Source of the DNA: SIG603 sp964370405
Lineage (GTDB): Bacteria; Bacillota; Clostridia; Oscillospirales; Acutalibacteraceae
Length of the DNA stretch: 30,964 bases
Direction of reading: 5' to 3'
NCBI GenBank assembly: GCA_964370405.1
Contig: CAYJJB010000015.1
Span: 1 to 30,964, forward strand
Position numbers and translations under genes: made by a program. Position 1 is the first letter of the stretch, and the number at the start of each line of letters is the position of its first letter. The notes under the pieces were generated by a model. The model saw nothing but the letters and a program-made list of their open reading frames with translations, searched no databases and was not told the DNA's origin. This document shows, piece by piece, positions 25,616-30,964 of this stretch.

Positions 25616-26280
25616 ATATTTTTTATCCCCTCTCTAATAGACAACGCCATTTCAACTTGCCTTGTCGTAATATTGCTCAAATTTTCTGATAAATAGGTTT
25701 TAAGCTCTTCTTTATCATCAACTGTCCAAATTGATACCCCAAGTCCCTCTTTTAAAACTTCTTCTTTTAAAGACTCATAAAGTTTGTAATTCCAATTTAT
25801 TCCGCATACTCTATATTTTTTATACTCTAAGAGTGAAAGTTTAAGTTCTTCTTTTACGCTTTCATCTCCGCCCATTATTCTTTCATATAATTTTTCAACA
25901 AAAATTTCAGCATTTACAAACCATTTTACATCTTCAAACTGCAAATTTTCTGTTTTAAAGCACTCAGGATTTACATCACCTGTAAAAATTAAGTTTTTTT
26001 CAACGCCATATTTTGTTGCAAGCTCATACGTTAAATTCTCAAGATTTTTTTCTTTTAAGTCGCAGTTTATGTATTTATCTTTATGTTTTGAAAGCATTTC
26101 AAAAGCTTTTACAAGTGTCATGCACTCTTCATCTGTCTTATCATGCGACAGTATAAGATTTCCCTTATTATCTTTTCGTACATCAACTTCAAATGCCTCT
26201 ACACCGCATTTAAGTGCATAATCTATAAACTCTACAGAGTTTGGCGCTGTGTTGTCACAACCTGAATGTGCTGTTATCAT
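25612..26280 (-). CDS. Glycerophosphodiester phosphodiesterase-like protein with variant active site
   Basis: 222 residues from ATG 26280, whose ribosome site GAGGG is 9 nt upstream; the ATG at 26286 would be only 3 nt away. The GDPD barrel is recognisable: AHSG at 4-7 in place of the usual AHRG, TAPNS (11-15) in place of APENT, EVD at 31-33 and LSHD with His46. The Arg that contacts the phosphate in classical enzymes is therefore replaced by Ser6, while both catalytic His residues and the acidic metal ligands remain. No signal peptide. It is the first gene of the operon. It may hydrolyse a different diester from the second GDPD, or have altered activity. Confidence 0.78.
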   Translation of the reverse strand: MITAHSGCDNTAPNSVEFIDYALKCGVEAFEVDVRKDNKGNLILSHDKTDEECMTLVKAFEMLSKHKDKYINCDLKEKNLENLTYELATKYGVEKNLIFTGDVNPECFKTENLQFEDVKWFVNAEIFVEKLYERIMGGDESVKEELKLSLLEYKKYRVCGINWNYKLYESLKEEVLKEGLGVSIWTVDDKEELKTYLSENLSNITTRQVEMALSIREGIKNI

Positions 26281-26312
26281 GTTCATTTTCCCTCTCTTTT
26301 TTCACTTTCACG

Positions 26313-26341
26313 ATTATATCATGTGTTTTTTTACTTTTAAA
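26313..26341 (-). promoter_or_regulatory. Promoter of the GDPD/ABC operon
   Basis: A perfect TATAAT (26313-26318) and TTTAAA (26336-26341) on the minus strand with 17-bp spacing, about 33 bp before the first gene. Confidence 0.7.
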
Positions 26342-26428
26342 CGTATTTACAGTTAAAGTCCTGTTAAATTCCAATTATGAAAATTTGCAATTTGTTAATT
26401 TTTCGTTAAGAAACTTCCTAATTATGTG

Positions 26429-26474
26429 CAAAAAAATGAAGTATTGTAAAATTCAACATTACAAATACTTCATT
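26429..26474 (-). terminator. Terminator of the SPFH gene
   Basis: A stem of 15 pairs with a single bulge (26435-26449 with 26459-26474, arm AATGAAGTA-TTGTAA), followed by T7 on the minus strand, 28 nt after the stop codon at 26503. Confidence 0.9.
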
Positions 26475-26502
26475 TCAATTTAAAACACTATGCTTTTCGA
26501 CA

Positions 26503-27861
26503 TTATTTTATGTCAGTATCATTGAATATATCGCCACACTCAGGGCAGAATTTTGGTGGATTTTTTGGATCTTCTGGTTCCCATCCACATTTATCACATT
26601 TATAAAGTGGTGCACCCTCAGGTTTTTTACTTCCACACTCTGCGCAGAATTTACCTTTATTTACAGCTCCGCATGAGCAGTTCCAACCTTCGCTTTGTAC
26701 AGGCTTGGGAGTTCCGCACTCCGCACAGAATTTTCCTGTATTACCTGCTTTCCCACAGCTACAAGCCCAACCCTGTGGTGCTGGAGCTTGAGCAGCTTGA
26801 GGTGCTTGCTGTACAGGAGCTGCTTGAGGTGCTTGTTGTTGATATTGTGGTTGTTGGCCCATTGCATATAGATTTTGTGCATTCATGCCTCCACCCATGC
26901 CTTGTGCCATTCCCATACCCATAAATCCTGTCATTGCGCCACCTTGGTTTTTCGCAGCATCTTGCATAGCCTGTGCCTGTGCTCCTACAAGGTGAGCCGC
27001 CGCCATATTAGGATTTCTAAATGTAGCATTTCTTTGAAGCTCTTTAATCATAGCCTCATCTTCTTCAGAAGCTTTAACTGATGACACGCCAAAGGAATTA
27101 ATTTTAATACCTCTAAGCTCTGTCCATTTTCTTGATAGTACTTCATTTAAAGCATCTGCAAGCTCCATAGTATGTCCTGGAAGCGAGCTATAGCGTATGC
27201 CCATATCTGAAATTTTTGCAAAAGCTGGTTGCAAAGCTGTCATAAGCTCACTTTTTAGCTGACTATCTATCTCAGTTCTAACATAATCGCCATCCACATT
27301 GCCACAAACATTTGTGTAAAATAAAAGTGGATCCACAACTTTATATGAGTATTCACCATGGCAACGAATTGATATATCTACATCAAGTCCTATATTTTGG
27401 TCTACAACTCTAAATGGAACAGGGCTTGGTGTGCCATATTTATTACCAATTATTTCTTTTGTATTAATATAGTATACCCTTTGGTCACGGCTTGCCTGTC
27501 CGCCAAATGTAAAACGATGTCCTATATTTGCAAAGGTACTTTTTATTCCCTCACCTAAGTCGCCACTAAAAATCGATGGCTCTGTAGATGAATCATACAC
27601 AAATTCACCAGGTTCTGCGCAAAGTTCAACCACTTTACCATTATCTACTATCATCATGCACTGTCCGTCTGCAACAGCAACAACAGAACCACTGCTAATT
27701 ACATTTTGCTCGCCCTTAGTATTAGAGCTTCTACCGCTTTGGCGCTTTTCACCTTTTCTTACAAGCACATGGCTCTCCATTGCATCACAATAAAAAAACT
27801 CTTTCCATTGGTCAGCAAAAACGCCGCCTGCCGCACCGACTATAGCTTTAATAAGTCCCAT
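26503..27861 (-). CDS. SPFH-domain protein with three C-terminal zinc ribbons (YdjI/'virion core protein'-like)
   Basis: 452 residues. The N-terminal 290 residues match the bacterial SPFH family of YdjI (FADQWKEFFYCDAM near 15-28, a beta-rich middle, and RKWTELRGIKINSFGVSSVK at 244-263). A flexible Met/Gly/Gln/Ala/Pro-rich linker covers about 300-364. Three zinc-binding modules follow: CSCG with CAEC (368-382), CSCG with CAEC (395-409) and CDKCG with CPECG (422-443, rubredoxin-like). No transmembrane segment is evident. SPFH proteins assemble into membrane-associated rings, and the ribbons may recruit partners. It is monocistronic with its own promoter and terminator. The function is unknown; 'virion core' is only a historical name. 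Confidence 0.87.
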   Translation of the reverse strand: MGLIKAIVGAAGGVFADQWKEFFYCDAMESHVLVRKGEKRQSGRSSNTKGEQNVISSGSVVAVADGQCMMIVDNGKVVELCAEPGEFVYDSSTEPSIFSGDLGEGIKSTFANIGHRFTFGGQASRDQRVYYINTKEIIGNKYGTPSPVPFRVVDQNIGLDVDISIRCHGEYSYKVVDPLLFYTNVCGNVDGDYVRTEIDSQLKSELMTALQPAFAKISDMGIRYSSLPGHTMELADALNEVLSRKWTELRGIKINSFGVSSVKASEEDEAMIKELQRNATFRNPNMAAAHLVGAQAQAMQDAAKNQGGAMTGFMGMGMAQGMGGGMNAQNLYAMGQQPQYQQQAPQAAPVQQAPQAAQAPAPQGWACSCGKAGNTGKFCAECGTPKPVQSEGWNCSCGAVNKGKFCAECGSKKPEGAPLYKCDKCGWEPEDPKNPPKFCPECGDIFNDTDIK

Positions 27862-27902
27862 AAATATATCCTCCGTTCAATTTATATATATAGTTTGGCT
27901 AT

Positions 27903-27931
27903 ATTATATAATAAATTAAAGATATTGTACA
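27903..27931 (-). promoter_or_regulatory. Promoter of the SPFH gene
   Basis: TATAAT (27903-27908) and TGTACA (27926-27931) on the minus strand, 17 bp apart, about 42 bp before the ATG, which has GGAGGA upstream. Confidence 0.6.
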
Positions 27932-27966
27932 GGGGAAAAATGAAAATAGTTGATAACAAATTATCA

Positions 27967-28194
27967 TCATTTTCCAAGATAAGTTTTTCTTTTCTTAGGC
28001 AGAAGAATTTCGTCTGTTGTAATTTTATATATTTTTGCTAATGTAACTATATTTCGTATACTAGGTTGAGTTCTACCTGTTTCATAATAAGTATAGGCAG
28101 AGCGTGTAATATTTAAAAGACTCGCAACTTCATGTTGTGTCATATTATTTTTCTCTCTTATACGCCTTAATCTTGCACCTAATTCATTTTCCAT
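27967..28194 (-). CDS. XRE-family helix-turn-helix regulator (small)
   Basis: 75 residues from ATG 28194, where GAGGTG is 8 nt upstream; the ATG at 28209 overlaps that ribosome site. The HTH_3 domain covers about residues 5-60, including MTQHEVASLLNITRSAYTYYETG and PSIRNIVTLAKIYKITTDEIL. The C-terminus is basic (KKRK) with no extra domain. A perfect palindrome just upstream of its start suggests autorepression. It is divergent from a second XRE gene. I infer a transcription repressor; targets are unknown, and the SPFH gene immediately downstream is a candidate. Confidence 0.88.
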   Translation of the reverse strand: MENELGARLRRIREKNNMTQHEVASLLNITRSAYTYYETGRTQPSIRNIVTLAKIYKITTDEILLPKKRKTYLGK

Positions 28195-28213
28195 AAAACC
28201 ACACCTCATTTTG

Positions 28214-28231
28214 TAGTACTTATAAGTACTA
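28214..28231. promoter_or_regulatory. Perfect 18-bp palindromic operator
   Basis: TAGTACTTATAAGTACTA is self-complementary over all 18 bases. It lies between the -10 (28240-28245) and the start of the minus-strand XRE gene, covering the predicted transcription start. Confidence 0.7.
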
Positions 28232-28239
28232 TTATTCGC

Positions 28240-28268
28240 ATATTAATATAAATTTACTGTAAAGTCAA
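28240..28268 (-). promoter_or_regulatory. Promoter of the minus-strand XRE gene
   Basis: TTGACT (28263-28268) and TAATAT (28240-28245) on the minus strand, 17 bp apart, directly upstream of the palindromic operator. Confidence 0.7.
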
Positions 28269-28297
28269 TACTACAATATGTTAGAGGTGATGTAATA

Positions 28298-28501
28298 ATG
28301 TTATTTCCAAGATTAAGGGATTTAAGGGAAGATAAAGATTTAAAACAACAAGACATAGCGGTTATTTTGGGAATTTCACAAACCGTATATTCACGATACG
28401 AAAGAGGTTATCAACCAATACCGGTCATACACCTAATTAAATTAGCAGATTTTTACAACTGTTCCACTGATTATATACTGGGTCGGGTAAAAACTAAGTA
28501 A
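28298..28501 (+). CDS. XRE-family helix-turn-helix regulator (small)
   Basis: 67 residues, almost entirely an HTH_3 domain: LRDLREDKDLKQQDIAVILG, then SQTVYSRYERG as the recognition helix region and LIKLADFYNCSTDYILGR at the end. GAGGTG lies 8 nt upstream. It is divergently arranged with the other XRE gene, 103 bp apart. The two share the fold but differ in the recognition helix, so they probably bind different sites. It has no visible partner toxin or phage gene. Its targets cannot be told from sequence. Confidence 0.87.
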   Translation: MLFPRLRDLREDKDLKQQDIAVILGISQTVYSRYERGYQPIPVIHLIKLADFYNCSTDYILGRVKTK

Positions 28502-28567
28502 ATATAGTGTTATTTCGGCTACTATCTTTTATGTCAATATCATAGCATATCAACCACCATCTCACTG

Positions 28568-28596
28568 TTGCATTTTTTATATGACTATGTTATAAT
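28568..28596 (+). promoter_or_regulatory. Promoter of the NMT1-like ABC operon
   Basis: TTGCAT (28568-28573) and TATAAT (28591-28596), spacing 17. The predicted start is about 28603, exactly where the folded leader begins. I see no gene in 28502-28567. Confidence 0.75.
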
Positions 28597-28602
28597 TTTA
28601 AC

Positions 28603-28728
28603 AATAAATTCCAAGACTAAAGTCACACTGAAGTCAAGGACTTAAAATGACAAAATCGCTCTAAAGCGTTAAGGTTACCTTGCGATAAAGACGGCTTTGC
28701 AAATTTATTAAATAAAAATTTGTATTTT
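28603..28728 (+). ncRNA. Riboswitch-like structured leader (class not recognised)
   Basis: A closing stem P1, AATAAATT/AATTTATT (28603-28610 with 28702-28709), encloses three helical elements. The first is GTCA/TGAC (28622-28625 with 28648-28651) with inner AAGTC/GACTT. The second is ATCGC/GCGAT (28655-28659 with 28682-28686) with inner AAGG/CCTT. The third is AAAG-ACGG-CTTT (28687-28698). The 3' strand of P1 can instead pair with AAATTTG (28716-28722), and GCAAA (28699-28703) with TTTGC (28726-28730). The TPP, SAM-I, cobalamin, purine, lysine and GEMM core motifs I know are not present. Confidence 0.55.
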
Positions 28729-28759
28729 GCTGTACTTTTATATTAGTATAGCTTTTTTT
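28729..28759 (+). terminator. Intrinsic terminator in the leader of the ABC operon
   Basis: GCTGTAC (28729-28735) pairs with GTATAGC (28746-28752), seven pairs including one G-U, followed by T7 (28753-28759). It lies upstream of the first start codon at 28793, so it can only act as an attenuator. Confidence 0.7.
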
Positions 28760-28792
28760 GTCTAAAAAACATTTTAGAAAAGAGGAAATATC

Positions 28793-29851
28793 ATGAGAAA
28801 ACTTTTATCAATTTTATCACTAACCCTTGTTTTTGCAGTGCTTTTTACAGCTTGTAGTGCAGCACCATCAAGTTCGCAAACACCAAGTGAAAGCGAAGTA
28901 AGCTCAGCACCAACAAGTGAGCCTGAAAGCGAAAGTGAAACTTCTACACCAGACACAAAACCAGTTGTTAACCTAGCAGGTCTTACAGGCCCTACAACTA
29001 TGGGTATGGTTCAACTTTTAGAAGAAAATGAAGTTGCGAATGCTGACAATGTGTATAACTTTACACTTGCAGGCACAGCAGATGAAATCACACCAAAACT
29101 AATTCAAGGCGAGCTTGACATTGCAGCAGTTCCCGCAAACCTTGCTTCTACTCTTTATAATAATACAGAGGGTGAAATAGTAACAATTGCTATAAACACT
29201 TTGGGTGTTTTATACATGACAGAAGTAGGCGACAGCATAACATCTGTAGAAGATTTAAAAGGTAAAACAATTATAGCAACAGGCAAAGGAACTACTCCTG
29301 AATACACTTTAAGATACATTCTAACTGAAAATGGCATTGACCCTGATGTTGATGTAACTTTGGAATGGAAATCAGAAGCTACAGAAATCGTAGCTCACTT
29401 ACAAGAGAGTTCAGAAGGCGTTGTAGCACTTCTACCACAACCTTTTGCAACAGTTGCTCAAACTCAAGTTGAGGGTTTAAATATTGCGCTTGACATGACA
29501 GAAGAGTGGAACAAACTTGAAAACGGTAGCCAACTTGTAACAGGAGTATACGTAGCAAGAAAAGATTTTATAGAAAACAACCCAGAGGCACTTGCTAACT
29601 TCTTTGCAGATTACGAAGAGTCAGCCGCTTTTGTAAACGAGAACCCTAGTGATGCCGCAGTTATGGTTGAAAAAGTTGGCATAACATCAGCTGCTGTTGC
29701 CGAAAAAGCTATACCACTTGCAAGTATAACTGACCTTACAGGTGAAGATATGAAAGCTGCACTTAGCGGTTATCTACAAGTATTATTTGACCAAAACCCA
29801 CAAGCTATAGGCGGAACAATGCCTGCTGACGACTTCTATTATGAAAAATAA
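28793..29851 (+). CDS. ABC transporter substrate-binding lipoprotein (NMT1/THI5/SsuA-like)
   Basis: 352 residues. Lipobox FTAC with Cys21, then a Ser/Glu/Pro/Thr linker to about residue 56. The body has the family pattern: LTGPTTMGMVQLLE, GELDIAAVPANLAS, INTLGVLYM, DLKGKTIIATGKG and VALLPQPFATVAQ. The family feeds importers of sulfonates, nitrate, pyrimidine thiamine precursors, riboflavin and other small molecules. The ligand here is unknown, but the riboswitch-like leader upstream may sense it. AGAGGAAA precedes the ATG, and a TCTAAAA/TTTTAGA hairpin (28761-28778) lies just in front. It overlaps the permease gene by 11 bases. Confidence 0.9.
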   Translation: MRKLLSILSLTLVFAVLFTACSAAPSSSQTPSESEVSSAPTSEPESESETSTPDTKPVVNLAGLTGPTTMGMVQLLEENEVANADNVYNFTLAGTADEITPKLIQGELDIAAVPANLASTLYNNTEGEIVTIAINTLGVLYMTEVGDSITSVEDLKGKTIIATGKGTTPEYTLRYILTENGIDPDVDVTLEWKSEATEIVAHLQESSEGVVALLPQPFATVAQTQVEGLNIALDMTEEWNKLENGSQLVTGVYVARKDFIENNPEALANFFADYEESAAFVNENPSDAAVMVEKVGITSAAVAEKAIPLASITDLTGEDMKAALSGYLQVLFDQNPQAIGGTMPADDFYYEK

Positions 29852-30599
29852 AAAATTTTTAAAACAAAGCATCGCCTGGATAATTGCCATAGTTTTATGG
29901 CAATTAGGGGCGATGTATTTAAACAGAGAAATACTTTTAACATCTCCAATTACTGTGGCAGAAAGACTTTGGGTACTTATTTTCGAGCCACATTTTTGGA
30001 GTGCTGTTTTATTCTCATTTATAAGAATAGTTGCAGGTTTTCTCATATCGCTTTTGGTGGGAATTACGCTTGCCACACTCAGTGCAAAATCCCAAACAAT
30101 AGAGTATTTACTGCAGCCTTATATCACAATAATAAAGGCAGTTCCCGTGGCTTCGTTTATAATACTCTGCCTAATTTGGCTAAATTCTTCCACACTTTCG
30201 GTATTCATCTCGTTTTTAATGGTGCTCCCCATAGTTTATTCAAATATTTTAGGTGGACTAAAAGCGACTGACAAAAAAATGCTTGAAATGGCAAAGGTAT
30301 TTAAGTTAAGCTTTAACAAGAAAGTAAAGTATATATACTTGCCACACATTAAACCATACTTTGCCTCCGCCTGTACGCTAGGCCTAGGCCTTGCGTGGAA
30401 AGCTGGAATAGCCGCTGAAATTATAGGCATACCACAAGGCTCTATGGGTGAAAAACTGTATAGCGCAAAAGTACTCTTAAACACACCAGATGTATTTGCT
30501 TGGACGGTAGTAATAGTTATAGCAAGTGTAATTTTTGAAAAAATTTTCACACTGGCTTTAAAACCGATATACAAAAAACCTAACATAGAAAGAAGTTAA
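29841..30599 (+). CDS. ABC transporter permease (SsuC/TauC/ThiX-like)
   Basis: 252 residues, the normal length for this family, with about six membrane segments. The N-terminal IVLWQLGAMYLNREILLTSP is the typical start of SsuC-type permeases. The EAA loop appears as KKMLEMAKVFKLSFNKKVKYIYLPHI, and GLAWKAGIAAEIIGIPQGSMGEKL is a strong family signature. It begins inside the binding-protein gene and is followed after 3 nt by the ATPase gene, so the three are co-translated. Confidence 0.9.
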   Translation: MKNKKFLKQSIAWIIAIVLWQLGAMYLNREILLTSPITVAERLWVLIFEPHFWSAVLFSFIRIVAGFLISLLVGITLATLSAKSQTIEYLLQPYITIIKAVPVASFIILCLIWLNSSTLSVFISFLMVLPIVYSNILGGLKATDKKMLEMAKVFKLSFNKKVKYIYLPHIKPYFASACTLGLGLAWKAGIAAEIIGIPQGSMGEKLYSAKVLLNTPDVFAWTVVIVIASVIFEKIFTLALKPIYKKPNIERS

Positions 30600-30602
30600 A
30601 CT

Positions 30603-30964
30603 ATGGACATTATTTTAAAAAACATTTCAAAGAGTTTTGGCGATAAAAAGGTTTTAGAAAATTTTGATATAGAATTTAAAGAGGGTCAAATCACTTGCAT
30701 CATGGGTGCCTCAGGAAGTGGAAAAACCACCCTTTTATATCTTCTTTTAGGACTTTTAATACCCGACAGTGGCGAAATTAAAATAAGCGACAAACTATCC
30801 GTTATGTTTCAAGAAGACAGACTTTGTGAAGATTTTACAGCAGTAGATAATATATCCATGGTGCTAAAAAATTATGACATCGACCTTATAAAGAAACATT
30901 TAAAGCTTGTAGGAATTGATGACGCTGGGTCAGTATCAAGTTTTAGCGGAGGTATGAAAAGGCG
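30603..30964 (+). CDS. ABC transporter ATP-binding protein (SsuB/TauB-like), partial at the right edge
   Basis: I translated 120 codons from ATG 30603 to the window end; the rest is outside. The start MDIILKNISKSFG, Walker A GASGSGKTT (35-43), a Q-loop MFQEDRL and the signature FSGGMKR near the end are visible. The Walker B and H-loop regions are missing because of truncation. It follows the permease stop by 3 nt and completes a binding protein, permease and ATPase operon. Confidence 0.9.
   Translation, partial: MDIILKNISKSFGDKKVLENFDIEFKEGQITCIMGASGSGKTTLLYLLLGLLIPDSGEIKISDKLSVMFQEDRLCEDFTAVDNISMVLKNYDIDLIKKHLKLVGIDDAGSVSSFSGGMKR

Noticed and set aside
28603..28728. A TPP riboswitch before the NMT1/THI5-like transporter
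   Set aside because: The conserved CUGAGA and the CUGAUCUGGAUAAUGCCAGCG-type core are not present.
1..30964. tRNA, rRNA, CRISPR, insertion sequence or prophage
   Set aside because: No T-loop/acceptor patterns, no regularly spaced direct repeats, no transposase or integrase motifs were seen.

Overview
The window is AT-rich chromosomal DNA of a low-GC, Gram-positive anaerobe. I infer Clostridia from the strong GGAGG ribosome binding sites, lipoproteins with Ser/Glu/Pro-rich linkers, VanY, YuiD and SPFH/zinc-ribbon relatives, and the absence of outer-membrane genes. I see no rRNA, tRNA, CRISPR array, insertion sequence or phage gene. Most genes lie on the minus strand in long, tightly packed operons.

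Layout. Bases 1-3807 (minus) hold the first 1269 codons of a very large secreted surface protein (VWA domain, InlB-type repeats, DUF11-like domain) that runs off the left edge. Bases 4241-10512 (minus) are a six-gene polyamine operon, speD-speA-speE-speB-CASDH-nspC, preceded by a leader of about 320 nt rich in hairpins. It encodes arginine to agmatine to putrescine, and then two different routes from putrescine to spermidine. Bases 10997-14030 hold four small transcription units: an APH-fold kinase (+), YuiD (-), a class I glutamine amidotransferase/C26 hydrolase (-) and a VanY-like lipoprotein (+). Strong bidirectional terminators bracket this group.

Bases 14087-20288 (minus) are a complete Opp/Dpp-type peptide ABC transporter. 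Its second permease carries an unusual extracytoplasmic insert of about 140 residues. Bases 20670-26280 (minus) are a six-gene operon for a second ABC importer of the PotABCD/FbpABC type, bracketed by two cytoplasmic glycerophosphodiester phosphodiesterase-like genes. I infer that it imports and cleaves glycerophosphodiesters. Bases 26503-28501 hold an SPFH/zinc-ribbon protein and two divergent XRE regulators with a perfect palindromic operator.

Bases 28568-30964 (+) hold a third ABC importer (NMT1/SsuA-like lipoprotein, permease, ATPase cut by the right edge). A promoter, a multi-helix leader RNA and an intrinsic terminator lie directly upstream of its first gene. The paired elements are mutually exclusive, as in a transcription-terminating riboswitch, and I could not match them to a class I know. 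This leader, the doubled spermidine pathway and the phosphodiester import operon are the most interesting parts of the window.

All homology calls come from reading motifs in translated sequence; no database search was made. RNA structures were paired by eye, not by energy calculation.
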